The position numbers and the translations under genes were made by a program. From contig WELB01000004.1 of assembly GCA_009602725.1 (NCBI GenBank), positions 622,119 through 652,283 of the forward strand: a stretch of DNA of 30,165 nucleotides, written 5' to 3'. Of the stretch, positions 10,504-21,733 are shown piece by piece; within the stretch, counting starts at the first letter, position 1; each line of letters starts with the position of its first letter. The notes below the pieces were generated by a model, which was not told where the DNA came from, searched no databases, and saw only the letters and a list, made by a program, of their open reading frames with translations. Origin of the DNA: Spirogloea muscicola (taxonomy: Eukaryota > Streptophyta > Zygnematophyceae > Spirogloeales > Spirogloeaceae).

Positions 10504-10745
10504 GTAATGAACCGCCGCGCGCGCCCGCCCCTCGCGGCGCGCCGGGCACCCCCCTGCGCCTCCAAGGCACCTGCACCTCCCCTTAGCCCAGTCATGCACT
10601 GATTTGACTTCCTTCCTTTGGTGGGGAGGGGCCGGTGCTGGCTTGGGCCCGCCCGCGCCGGTCCCACGTGCAGGGCCGGCCGCCCGCCGCGTGGCCGCCC
10701 GGGCCGCGGGCGGGCGCGTGCCGCCCCTCAGAACCGGCTTTTGGC
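10504..10745. other. GC-rich block after the last alanyl-tRNA synthetase exon
   Basis: Immediately after the GTAATG splice donor the sequence turns into a block of very high GC content, inside DNA that is otherwise moderate in composition. No exon with the expected Thr-His continuation is seen. It may be intronic, or mark another misjoin. Confidence 0.4.
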
Positions 10746-10859
10746 ATCCCCGCAGGTTTTCTTAGCAACTCGCACAAAGTCACCCAACTCTATCTTGGGT
10801 ACTGAGCTTCCCTATTGTGTTGTCTTATTTGGTGGTGTAGTCCTTTTCCAGCACCTCTT

Positions 10860-11100
10860 TCTTCGGCTTCAGACATTGTCCATTGTTTTTGGGCTGGCCT
10901 TGCCAGCCCTTCTATGGGCACTTCTCTATTCTGCAGCGCCAGAGAAACTGCTCTTCCGATGTGAGGCAACAAGCTGGCCACTCACAGCCATCGCCCTCTG
11001 CTTTGACGAGTTTTCTTTCCTCTTCCCGATGTAAGGCAATGGCTTAGAGAAAGTTCTCCCAAGGGGTTTTTGCCCCCTTCGGGAGTGCCACTTATCGTTT
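10860..11100 (+). repeat. Dispersed repeat, hairpin module
   Basis: This stretch carries the sequence TTTTTGGGCTGGCCTTGCC followed by AGCCC, a short self-complementary GGCTGGC...GCCAGCC core. A second, diverged unit (AAGCTGGCCACTCACAGCCATC) lies about 80 bp downstream. The same core with similar flanks recurs from 11.5 to 14.3 kb, at 22.4 kb and at 29 kb. The 170-residue-scale open frame over it is a product of the repeat and is not called as a gene. Confidence 0.65.
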
Positions 11101-11179
11101 GTGACAGGTCCGAGCTAACAATGTTCGAAGGGACCGCATAGCGCTAAAAGACATGGCTAAGCAAGGAACACGTAGGTTA

Positions 11180-11240
11180 GGGGGGGGGGGGGGGGAAAAG
11201 GANGGGGGGGGGGGGGAGAAAAAGGGAAAAAAAAAAGGCG
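11180..11240. other. Poly-G / N / poly-G / poly-A tract, probable sequencing artefact or gap edge
   Basis: Sixteen G at 11180-11195, an N at 11203, thirteen G at 11204-11216, then A-rich sequence. Such stacked homopolymers around an undetermined base are typical of a collapsed or badly read gap edge. Confidence 0.75.
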
Positions 11241-11456
11241 CGGGGTGCGCATGAAATGAAAGGGAGGCCATGTAGGATAATCATTTAGTAAGCGGTCGAC
11301 CTGGTGGCGTCTACGCCGGGCCAGTCATTGCCGACGTGGTCACCACAGATGTGGTTTGACCTCTCCAATCCGGGGGCTCTATACTTCCTGGCCTGGCCAA
11401 TCAAGCCATCTACTGGAAGAGTCTTGTCTAGTCTTCTTTCTTCCTCACTCGTACTT
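11241..11456. other. Unassigned spacer
   Basis: No gene, RNA or copy of the local repeat family is recognised in this stretch. Confidence 0.4.
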
Positions 11457-12110
11457 TACTGACTGATCCGGCCTCCCGCCTTGGAAAGAAAGAGCTCGCC
11501 CATTGAGGATAGGGGCTGGAATAGCCAGCCCCTATCCCCCTGTTTTTCCCATCGCATCCTCAGGCCCCCTTTGTAGCTGCTCCACGCTCTTAGGCCCCTT
11601 CGAACCTTTGTCAATTCTTTTGGGCTGGCTTTTCGCAGCCCTTGCCCCCATTGGGAGTACTTCTTCTCTCTTCGAAGGCTGGACATGCAGCAGCGAGCGG
11701 CGTTCGCCGCAAAGAGGGTGGCAGGCCCCCCCGTCATTTTGCCCCTTCGAACGCTCTGCATCTGCGAGCTGGCCGTGCTCTCGCTGCGGGCTCTGGCTTT
11801 CGTCAGGGTGATAGCTTCCCGGCAGCTAGTCTGTCGGATCTGAGGCTCCTCACTCGTACTTATTGAGTGATCCATCCTCCCCCTGTTTTACCATTGCATC
11901 CTCAGGCCCCTTTGTAGCTGCTCACCGCTCTTAGGCCCCTCTGAACCTTTGTGCATTCTTTTTGGGCTGGCTTTTCGCAGCCCTTGCCCCCATTGGGAGT
12001 GCCACTTCTTTCTTCGAACCTTTGTCAATTCTTTTCGGGCTGGCTTTTCACACAAAATACAGCCCCATTGGGAGAGCCACTTCTTCCCATCCGCTGTGAA
12101 AAGAGGCCAA
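11457..12110. repeat. Dispersed repeat cluster, several hairpin-module copies and one reading-frame module
   Basis: The hairpin module appears as two good plus-strand copies, about 11568-11680 and 11908-12005. They share CCTTTGTAGCTGCTC, CGCTCTTAGGCCCCT, GGGCTGGCTTTTCGCAGCCC and TTGCCCCCATTGGGAGT. A third, partial copy follows at 12011-12092. A minus-strand half-copy at 11480-11520 abuts a plus-strand half-copy and makes the palindrome at 11507-11537. The reading-frame module lies at 11753-11872, encodes AGRALAA and ends LLTRTY-stop at 11864-11866. I do not recognise the parent element. Confidence 0.75.
11507..11537. repeat. Perfect 13-bp palindrome with 5-nt loop
   Basis: Arms 11507-11519 (GGATAGGGGCTGG) and 11525-11537 are exact reverse complements around AATAG. 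It lies at the boundary where a minus-oriented copy of the dispersed repeat meets a plus-oriented one. The same arm sequence occurs singly near 29298-29315. Confidence 0.85.
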
Positions 12111-12285
12111 GAACGCAGAATACCTAGGGACGAGCTCGTCCCACTGGCCCTCAATGTGCACGGGGCTTTCGGTCACCTGTTGGCCCGCTGGTTGCGCAAC
12201 GCCGTGTCCCGGCGGTGTGAGCAGGCAAAGTTCAACGTGCCGGCTCGCTAGCGCAGGTGTAGCGCATGCGCCTGTCCAAAATTCT

Positions 12286-12535
12286 CCAGCGGTCCGTGGC
12301 CCACGCCTTGCATCTGCGTGCATCGGCACCTCTCTTTGGCTTGGGTTATTGTCCATTCTTTTTGGGCTGGCTTTGCCAGCCACTCTTCTCTATGGGCGAG
12401 CACTTTTTCTGCGTGCTGGCCGTGCTCTAGCTGCAGTCTCTGGCTTTCATCAGGGGGATTGCTTTGCGGCTGCTAGTCTTCTGACTTGCGGCTCTCATCT
12501 AGAGGTTGCTAACTGATCATCCTACATAGTCCTTG
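12286..12535 (+). repeat. Dispersed repeat copy (both modules)
   Basis: It begins with GGCCCACGCCTTGCATCTGC, which recurs at 22249-22268. The hairpin core GGGCTGGCTTTGCCAGCC follows at 12364-12381. Then comes the reading-frame module at 12411-12510 (AGRALAA), ending near a TCTAGAGGTTGCTAACTGATC segment that corresponds to ACTAGAGGTCACGAAGTGATT at 22352-22375. Confidence 0.7.
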
Positions 12536-12539
12536 CTAA

Positions 12540-12930
12540 GTCATGAGAGAGGGCCAGCCTAAAGGAATGTACAAGAAGAGAGACACTTTCTGTAGAGGCA
12601 ATAGCTGTGATTGGCCAGCCCAGAAAAAGGTTGAACAGAGATGTACAGAGAAAGAAAGAATCTCCTCCAGCAGAGGGCGATGGCTGTGCTTGGCCAGCCC
12701 AAAGCTATGAACAAGGTCTGCAAGGGCCGGTAGGCGCAAACCGCACGAAACTGCTCTCCGTGACTTCTGCCAGGGGGCGCTCGATGTCAGCAAGTGCAGA
12801 TCAGAATAGATAGAGGGCTGAAAAGCGTCATCCCGCCGAAACCTGGAGGCAGCAGCCAAGGCGCGGCCTGCCCACAAGTGCACGGCAGACGCCAAGGAAA
12901 GCTGCAGGGAGATGGCAAGGCGCAACCTGT
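12540..12930 (-). repeat. Dispersed repeat copies in minus orientation
   Basis: Three short blocks reading GGCCAGCC (near 12553, 12615 and 12695) are reverse-strand versions of the hairpin core. They alternate with related AGAGAAAGA-rich spacers. On the minus strand at 12871-12848 the reading-frame module again encodes AGRALAAA, followed by a segment with SDLHLLT. Confidence 0.6.
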
Positions 12931-12961
12931 ATGCCCGAGCAAGCGACCTGGCGGCGCTCCC

Positions 12962-13115
12962 AGGACCAGAAAGCTGGTCGAGCTTTAGCTGGTGGCAGAA
13001 GGGCTTGTCATTTGCTGTCCGGTATTCGGGCATCAGTTAGCCACTTCGACGTGCTAAGTCGTGGTCACCGAGCGGCTCAGCTTAGCAGCAGGTGATTTAC
13101 ATCTGTTGATGTGCT
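12962..13115 (+). repeat. Direct repeat, copy 1
   Basis: It runs in parallel with 13612-13768: both contain CAGAAAGCTGGTCGAGC, GTCCGGTATTCG, CTCAGCTTAGCAGCAGGTGA or a close version, and ATGTGCTTG at the end. This copy has lost the final stop codon of the shared reading frame. Confidence 0.8.
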
Positions 13116-13600
13116 TGACTTCGGCCACCCAGGCCCTCCATCACTAAATACACGGTCCATCTCCAGGCTATTAACCATCACCGTGCTTAGTGCGCACGGT
13201 CCAGGCCACTGGCTTCCGCGGCGGTGCTCCGGCTCCCAGACTTACCCTGTCGGATCTTCATGGTGTCTCATCATGGGATACTGAGAGCCCCCTTAAGCCG
13301 GTGTTTGCACCGAGTTACCTTTACCCCCCTTAGTATAGGGCTCCGCTTTGTGTAGCCCCATGCTGTGCACTAGCTTCTGCCTGAGCTGTGCAATTGGCTT
13401 GGTTTGGCCTCTCCTTTCATATTATGCGCACCGCGCGCCTTCTCGTTGACTCATCGCCCCCTTTCCATACCCTACTCGAGAACATAGCGAGTCTGGGATA
13501 TGCACGACGCGAGGATATGCTCCCAGCCCAGATGGGTATGCCGGCAGCCTATCTGTCATTTCTGCGACGTCGAGTGTCAACCTGTCTGCAACGAGCTCAG
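13116..13600. other. Spacer between two direct repeats
   Basis: It contains ACCCAGGCCCTCCATCACTAA at about 13128-13148, whose reverse complement occurs at about 29034-29054 in the repeat cluster near the right end. The rest is unassigned; the open frame from 13388 runs into the next repeat copy. Confidence 0.45.
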
Positions 13601-13611
13601 GCGTATGCTCT

Positions 13612-13935
13612 GCATCAGAAAGCTGGTCGAGCCTTAGCTGCTAGCACAAGAGCTAGTCAATTGCCGTCCGGTATTCGAGCGTCAGCTAGCGACCTCTATG
13701 TGCTGACTCGTGGTTACTGAGCGGGTCAGCTTAGCAGCAGGTGACGTACATTTGTCCAATGTGCTTGCCTTTGTACTTGGCCACACATGGTCTCCCCATC
13801 TCTTAATACACACGCATTGATTCCTTTTGGAACATCGCCCCTCTTCTATCCCTTGTTCGTTGGCTTGTGGGCTGGCTTTCCACAGCCCAAGCCCCTTAGC
13901 AAGACTGCATCTTCTCCTCATGAGCATCCAATTCC
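13612..13935 (+). repeat. Direct repeat, copy 2, with downstream block shared with 25.5 kb
   Basis: The reading-frame module here encodes AGRALAA from 13622 and ends SDLYVLTRGY-stop at 13718-13720. From about 13756 a block reading TTGTCCAATGTGCTTGCC, CTTTGTACTTGGCCACACATGG and CTCTTAATACACACGCATT follows. It is repeated almost unchanged at 25507-25574. A hairpin core follows at 13868-13890. Confidence 0.8.
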
Positions 13936-15469
13936 TCCCCCAACGCCTCCTCGCCACGCTTGCCTCTGCTCTCGGCCTGCTTGCCTATCTATCGCTGCAG
14001 CCTGATCCCTGCAGTCTGACTGCACGGGCTTACCTCCTTGCTGGCACTTCACTCGCCGGGGTCCACTTGGGACTTTGATCGCGCAATCGTAGTAGCCACT
14101 TGCTGCGCAGCCTAGCTCTGTCCCGCCTCTTTAGACCTTGTTCACTCTTGATTTGGTCATTCACAACCATCGCCCCCTTCTAACACCCCTCTCTTTGGGC
14201 TGAATTTACAAGATCCTCGCATGAGCTGCTTATCTCATCCAACTCCGTCCAACTCTCGTGCCCTTCGTCTGACCCCCCTATGAGGACCAAATCGTTCCCT
14301 TTTGGAAAAGAGTTGGCCATTCACAGCCGCTGCCCCTTGTTGAAGGAGCTATGCACATGCTGGCGCCTTGACACTGATATTGTTGCAGGTCGGCCAGTCA
14401 GAGTCATAGCATGATTTTGCCATCAGACTCAGCGACGAGGGACCGAAGCCTCACTGATGAGAAAGCCTAGCCATCACTCCCTAAGTAATTCTGGCATTGG
14501 ACTCATCGCAAACATGTCACTTCGACGTTGCTGTTTGTGCGCGAGCAATGCTTTGGAGGCCTCTGTGCACCGCTACGAATTTACGCCGGAGATGATGTTA
14601 TCAATTTCTCTACTTCAGGATTGCATTTTCTCATGACCACAACGTCGATGGTAAGGATCTTAAGGTCACCAACTGCCTACTTGAGGGCGCAATTTAACAA
14701 TTAGCCCATCGTTGATCAAGGCATAACACCAACTGAAATTGGCAAGTGCCCTGCATTGAAGGCCATGGCATACGTCTGGTACAAGGCGCTTGCAGCAGTC
14801 CTCTGCATCCGGGCTCGATAATCATCAGGATCTATCTCTGTCACTGTGATTATTGCTCGTCTGGCAACTGTACACACAGGAGCCCTCTTAGCGCCCCTGG
14901 CATCACGTGATCCTCGTGGAGCCTGCCTTGCAAATATCTGCCAAGCTTGCTTGGTGAAGCTCAGCATATGAAGCAGAGGGGGCTTTGACAATGCTCCTCT
15001 TTCACGCTGTGGACAGCTTACGCACCTGACAAGTCGACTGAGGCTGGCTCTGATGATGTCAACGATCAGACTGGTTACCATGACTAGACCTTGACTCGCC
15101 AAGACAAGATCAACAGCATGCTGTGAAGAAGGCCTTGCAAATGCCTTCGGACCAGGTCGCTGACTGACTGCGCCCTCTCTCAACACCAATTAATGTGTAA
15201 GAATGTCTTATTGTGTAATTATGTGTACGAATGTCTCAGTCGCTTTGTTAACAAATAATGAATGTGGCAGGGGGGGTTTATGACTGCTTGCTCGACAATC
15301 AGAGCGCCTGCGGCAGTGTCATATCCTGTGGCCACAGAATACTGTAGATTTAAAATGCCTCTGATATGTCCTTGTCTAATTGTCTAATCTAGCTGATCAG
15401 AATACCCTCCAATCTACTACCTGGTGGCAAAAACAGATGACAACAACCTCAACTACAGTCAACACCTCC
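13936..15469. other. Gene-poor intergenic region
   Basis: Weak, diverged copies of the hairpin module occur near 14145-14180 and 14310-14345 (GGCCATTCACAGCCGC). A pair of short direct repeats, TGTGTAAGAATGTCT and TGTGTACGAATGTCT, lies at 15194-15237. An open frame of 157 codons on the minus strand (15189-14716) has no recognisable domain and no clear splice or promoter context, so it is not called. Otherwise I see nothing. Confidence 0.5.
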
Positions 15470-18400
15470 TCAGTTTGAGAAGAGGAATCGCATGTCATCT
15501 TCAGTCAACCTGCCCAGGGCTTCCGCCGAGCCACCAACAGTCCTGCATGCCAACTCACAAGTTCCTGACATAGCTGAGCCACGGTCACTGACCAGAGCTT
15601 CGGACCACGGTCCATGAGACACAAACAGGACTTGCACCATGTCACAATTTAGCACCGCAGTAGAAGAACATACTGAGGTAGCTTGAGTGCCCCAGCAGGA
15701 GCTCAGCCAGCGGCTTTGTCATGCGAGGGCCTTAGAGCTTACCCTTCAAAAACGAGCTGCTTCTTCTCCTGCAACTTCAGTATACGCTCCTCGATGGTGT
15801 TTTCAATCACAAAGCGAGTCACCCTGCAGAGATTTTCAGCATCATCGCCAAACAAAATAGTCTATAAATCAGCTTCCACACTTATGAAATGGTACAGACA
15901 ACCTCCTCCTGCTGAGCACCATGAGGATGCATTTCGAGGAGTGCTTATGTTCTGCCTCTGACGTAAATAAGTGCATACAGCGACCTGACTTGCTCAGCTG
16001 ACCACACAAGACATGCCTTGAAGAAGCTAACAATCTCAATAGTCCTCGTCATGTCATGCAAGAACGTGACAAGATTGCTGGGTGTGAGGTCTGGTTAAGA
16101 TGTGATCCACGCTGGCCACAGTGGCTTACACAATTGGCTTGTATTGTCCCAATCGGTGTATGCGGTCCTGAGCTTGCTGCTCAACAGCAGGGTTCCACCA
16201 CGGGTCCATCAGAAATACCTGCTCAGAAAGCCATTGCTTTGTTATAGAAGGTCTCGATTTAGAATATAGGATTTACAAAGGAGCTACTCCAAGGCCAAGC
16301 AACTGGGGACAGAAAGATTGGCAGGCAAGCCTCTGCATACCATTAACTAAGAAAGTGTCTTAAGCATGACCAGAGGCTCAATATGTGCTCTACAGCGGGT
16401 CGTCGTGATTGAGCGAAGGCCTGAGACTGACCTGCGATGCTACGGTGAGGTTGAGCGCAACTCCACCTGCCTTCAGGCTCATCAAGAACACCTGCCAGAT
16501 TTCTGATGCCCAGTTAGATACTGGGACATTTTGTTGCGAGGGCACATTCAACCCTCTCCTGGACCCCTCCCTCAGCTTGTGGACCACTCACCGGTACACA
16601 TTTCATGTCATGACATGATCATTCACAGATCTCATTCTACGGTTACCACATAGTAATATGAGTTGCACCACGGTCCCAGAAATAAAAAAGAGCAAAAGGT
16701 ACGCACCTTGCAGTCTGGATCGTCTGTGAAGGCCTTGATCATGCGGTCCCTGGCCTCCATAGTCATGCTTCCGTCCAGCTTTACACACACTATGCCGACC
16801 TGGGCCAGACCGAACAGCTCCATTTAGCAACTAATAGGTGAACAGACACTCTACTGAAGTGCATTGATGTGGCGATCACAAGACGTGAGCTCACAAGGTC
16901 ACAGACGAAGAGATCACCTAAAGCTTGCACAGTGCTGCAGCATAATTTCATCCCATAGGACTGAAGCAACAGCAAGGAGCACAATACTTGATCCGTCAGG
17001 GCAAGGTGAGACTGCAAGGAGTGCCAGCAAAAGTCGAGGATCCAAAGCACCTGCTTGAGCCGGAAAGAGATGAGCTCAAGCATGGACGTGAACTGGCTGA
17101 ACACCAAGCACTTGGCTGAGGGGTCCTTCTCCATCATCACTGCAATCTCCTCCCTCTGCATGCGCCCAATGCTCTTTCAGCATGAGAAGTCAAGTGCACA
17201 AGGCCTTTTCTTCTCCAGCTGAGCAATATGCCCTATATTGAGCACACTTGTGGAGTATAGTCATGAACATCAAAGGACATTGGTAGGGATGCCTTCAACA
17301 TCACGTACAAGCGCTTCAATCTTGGTGCTGCTCTGGTACTTGCTCAAGTCGATGCGGGCAAGTATGCTCTTTGCTCGTCGCCCATAGCCGCCACCTGCCT
17401 TGGCTGGGGAGTTAGCGTACTCTGCGGATGCCCCAGAGGGGCTCGCCAAGTCCACCGTCAGAGGCTTCTGGCAAGTGGGGCATTGCGGCGCTGCAAGCAC
17501 TGCAGGCGGCCCTGCGGCAGCTCCAGCGGTCTCTGCGCTGCCGCCTGCTGCTGAGACATACTCTTGCAGGCAGGTACGACAAAACGGGTGGTCGCATGCC
17601 GTGACCTGCACAAGCCACCCACCTAACTTTGAGATGCGAGCAAGGATAAGTACTCTGGACATCACGAGGCAAAGTGTCCTGATGGTTGTCCTGCATGTCA
17701 GGCCTGTCTGGAAGCTCTCATAAGATCGACGGTCGAACTGGAAATCGCATGTCTACATCCGTCTAAGTACGCCACAGCACGTACAACTGAGTCCTCCACA
17801 GGGTCGTGACAGATGCCGCAGATGCCCGCCGAGGCTGCCCGCTGGGGCTCCTGGACAAGCGCCTGGGACGTCTGCGCGACGCCCTGGGACCCGCTCGCGC
17901 TGTGCACAACCAGGTAAGGGTGGTCCACGGCCTGCCGCAGTGTAACGATGGCACACATGTCAGCATACCACACGATGCTGCAAACTTCACTACCACAAGC
18001 ATCACGTAAGGTCTCACAAGAGCAGCGAGTCACACCTGGCGGAGGCGGATGAGAAGGTCGAAGATGTGAGCATAGTTGTTGAGAACGGTGCCCGAGTCGA
18101 CGTACGTGGCAAACTGGGACTGGCTTTGCGTGTACAGCGCCTGGTAAAAGTCCTCCTCCTTGGCGTCAAACGCGTCCTTGCGCAGGACAGTGGTGCGCGG
18201 CGGCAGCGTGAGGTCCGCCGCACGCTCCACCTTGGTGCGCCGCAGCAGCGTCTGGTCAAGCACGCGGTGCTTGAGCAGCATCATGGCGCGCCGGCCATCC
18301 GCAACGTAGCCCCACTTCTTGATCGGGTTTGCCACGTATTTGTTCCACCAGCAGAAATGGTGCAATGGTCCGTGCCCGCAGTGGTCGCATTTACGCCAAT

Positions 18401-21400
18401 CCTTGCCAAAGCTGCAGCAGCCAGCTAACCACGACCATGAGTTCCATGCATTGGTCACCTTTTTATAGCACAATTGAGGCTCCTTATCAGCCTTGTGAAT
18501 TTGCACACAGCCATGAGCTAGACCATCATTGGAACTGCTACTGGCGAAGTCAGGCTCTGCACCTCGGCTATGCAAGCTGCATGGAGAGAGCCGACGTGAA
18601 GTGAGGAGAGGCACCTGTAGTCAAGCGACTTGCAGTCGCATTTGCGGCAGAAGTAGTAAGAGTAGGGCTCAATCTGCAAGAAGCGTACGAGCGAGTACAG
18701 CTCGCCAACGCGGTTCTGCAGTGGCGTTCCGCTGAGCGCCCACTTGAACTCCGATTGGAGCGCAAAGACCGCCTTGGCCGTGCTGCAGCGCCGGTCCTTG
18801 ATGGAGTGCGCCTGGCGTGCACAGGCGGGCAGGCACACACAAGGGGCTCACATGGATGGACAGCCAGGATCTTGTCTTCACGCACAAGTACTGACGCTCC
18901 CCAGCAAGGACTTGTATACACGTTGACGTGCTGCCACCACCATGTCATGCAACAAGCAAAACTGCGAAACAAATAGATTAAACAGAGTGACTCGAGTAAC
19001 AATAGTCAATGAAGGGATGAGGTGCGGTGACCAGGTGTGCCAGCTGTACCTCGTCAAGAACAATCCTTGCCCACCGGTATGCGTGCAGCACGGAAGCGGG
19101 CCGGGCGGTGCCGGGCGAAGCCGAAGACGGCGCGGCCGCCAGCTCTGCGTCCAGCTCAGCCTCCACCACTGCGACCTCCACAGCGGCGCGCAGGTCACCG
19201 ACGCTGATGCGGCTCCCGCCTCGGCCGCCCCACCCTCTGCGGCCCCTGCCCCTGCCCCTGCCTCGCCCGCCGCCGCCGCGGCTGCTGCCTTGCCCCTTGC
19301 GCGCCGTCGCCAGCGCCTTGCCTTTGCCCTGCTTCTGGTGCTCCCCGCCGCCCTCCTCAGAGTTGCTGTCACTGCAGTCCTCCTCCTCTTCGGCGACCTC
19401 CTCCAAGGTGCCCCGCGCCGCTGACGTCCCGGCCTTGCCAAACGCCAGCGCGGCCAAGAACTTGGCGGGCCGCTTCTTCTGCGTCTTGGCCTGCCGGTCG
19501 CTGCGCTTGGCGCCGGGCCCGCAGAAGTACTTGAGGTGCAGCCGGAGGCGGTCCGGGTAGTACCGCCGGGCGCACCACCGGCAGGCCTCCTTGTCGGGCT
19601 TCACGTGCCGCCGGTACTCCGCCTCCACGATCGCGTACGTCGTCAGCACGACGTCGTAGGCTGCCAGCTCCTCCGCCGAGATGGCGCGCTTGGGGCCGTG
19701 GTACACGAGCACGCGCATGCTGCCTGGCGACGTGAAGCGCGCCACCTCCTGCCGCCACTGGATGACGGCCACCAGCGGGCAGACCACCAGCGTTGCCTTC
19801 ACCTGCGGCAGCTGGACCTCGGGAGCGGAGGGCGGCGGCGGGGACTTGGCTTGTGTTGCAGGGACTGCCACGCCCAGCTCCGCTGCGAGCAGCGCGCCAG
19901 CTGACACGCGATTGATGTCGGAAGCAGACATCCGCCGAGCTGCAGCCCGGGCAGACGGCTGCCGCACGGGAGCGCTACCAGTCACGGTGTTGTTAGGTGC
20001 CGCAGGTGGCGCGCCCAGCGCCTCAGGAGGCAGCGGCGCGACACCTGGCCAGAGGCTGCACAGGGCGTGGCCGGCAGGCCTCGAAACATGACGCCCCGCC
20101 GCGATCAGCGAGATAGCCTGCCAAGCCGAGGCGCCACAGCGGATGTCAGGGCGGGCCAGCTTCAGCGCAGGGGCTCGACCTGCCATCAATCGCAATCACG
20201 TTGTGCTTGCCTCTGCAGTGCCAGCGCAGGCTGTGGCGGCAATGCGGCGGCCGCAGAAGACGCACCTGAATCGTCTTCCCCATGCCCATCTCGTCCGCCA
20301 GAATTCCACCCTGCGGCAGCCAGCAGCAGTGCAAGCACAGCAGCAGACATTGACGTCAGACCATTGAGGAATTTTGTTCCAAAAGGCAGCACTTACTTGT
20401 CATCTCATGACAGCTTAGCTTGGACAAACAGAGTCTTTGATGGGAATGATTGCAGGCTCCTGAAGTGTGCAATAATGAAAAGCATCATGAGCAAGTTCCA
20501 TAGCACTTAACAGATGCTTAGTGCATCTGCCTCAGTGTGCCAATTGACAGGTGGCAGTCCGCCGAAGTCTGCTCAAAACACCTCACCTTGACGGGCGTGT
20601 CCTCCTGCCGGAGACTCCAGGCGAGCCACTCTTTCTGGAATGGCAGCAGCGGCATGAGCAGCTCCGGCGGCGGCTCGCGCTTGGGAAGGGGCTCCTTCCG
20701 CTGCACGAGGGCGTCGGGATCAACAGCAGCCTCCTCAGCGTTGTCGTCGTCCCCCCAGTGCCCAACGCTGCGCTCCCAGGCCTCCATGTCCTCGGGGCCA
20801 GCGAACCCCTGCAGGCACGCCTCGTCATCGCGGCTGCGTTTCCAGAGCGCCGTGGGCGCAGCGCGCCGCGGCCGCTTCTTCTGCTCAGCGCCCCGCTGCT
20901 TGCGCTTGCCCTTGCGGCCCTCGACCTCCTCTCTATCATCATCCTCTTCTGCATCGTCCTCCTCATCATCCACTTCCGTGTCCTCCGCGACCGCTTCAGA
21001 CAACGGAGTCTGCGGCGCCCCCCCCTTCCGCTGCCGGATCCGCTTCCTCCGCAGCGAGAGCGGCCGGTCCTCTATGTCATCACCCCCGCTGCTATCCGAG
21101 GTGCATGCCTCCGCGAGGCTCCTCTTGACACCACGCCGGTCCTCGTCCTCCTCGTCCTCGCTTGCAGAAGCGTCGGCCGTCGAGGCATTGTACTCGCTGC
21201 CGCTCCCGTCGTCGCCGTCTTCGGCATCATGCTCGGCGCGCTGACGGCCCTCGCCGTTCCCGATGGCGGCGGCTGCCTGGCGAGTCTGCCAGTACTGCGT
21301 CGCCGAGATGAAGCCGGCCACCACTGGCGAAGGCAGCTCCAGTTCGTCTGCATCGCCGGCACAGGCGACAGAGCAGCATCCGTCATGCCCGCTGCCGCCG

Positions 21401-21698
21401 CTGCAGTGGAAGCCGCGGCCAGCTGGCAGGACCCGCAGGCAGCGCCGATGGCCTCTCAGCTGAGGCCTGGAGGATTGCGCTGACCGCTGGATGATCCCGC
21501 CGCGGCCTCCGCGCCGTCGCCGGAGAAATGCCGCTTCACTGCCACGCGCGACGGCAAAGCGAGCATTCGTGAGAGCCGTGCTCGCGACCATGACGGCCAT
21601 CGTACTGGCGATGGCCACCATGGCAATGGCCTCAATCGACGAATTTAAGGAGCAGCGAGCCGCAGGGCCAGCCCCGCCTGGCCTGGACGCCACCAATC

Positions 21699-21733
<35 letters not shown>

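Noticed and set aside
12536-13033. 165-codon open frame on the minus strand
   Set aside because: It consists of reversed copies of the dispersed repeat; the open frame comes from the repeat module rather than from a gene at this site.
10860-14350. CRISPR-like array of repeats
   Set aside because: Repeat spacing and orientation are irregular, the copies are diverged and the genome is eukaryotic.
14716-15189. 157-codon open frame on the minus strand
   Set aside because: No recognisable domain, no supported splice partner or promoter, and it lies in repeat-rich DNA. A gene cannot be excluded, but it is not supported.
18942-19560. Two long plus-strand open frames
   Set aside because: They are shadows of RAD16-like exon 3, whose minus-strand product has the conserved helicase motifs.
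20551-21483. 310-codon open frame on the plus strand
   Set aside because: It is antisense to RAD16-like exon 1, which is GC-rich and acidic. The opposite strand is open by composition, and the translation shows no domain.
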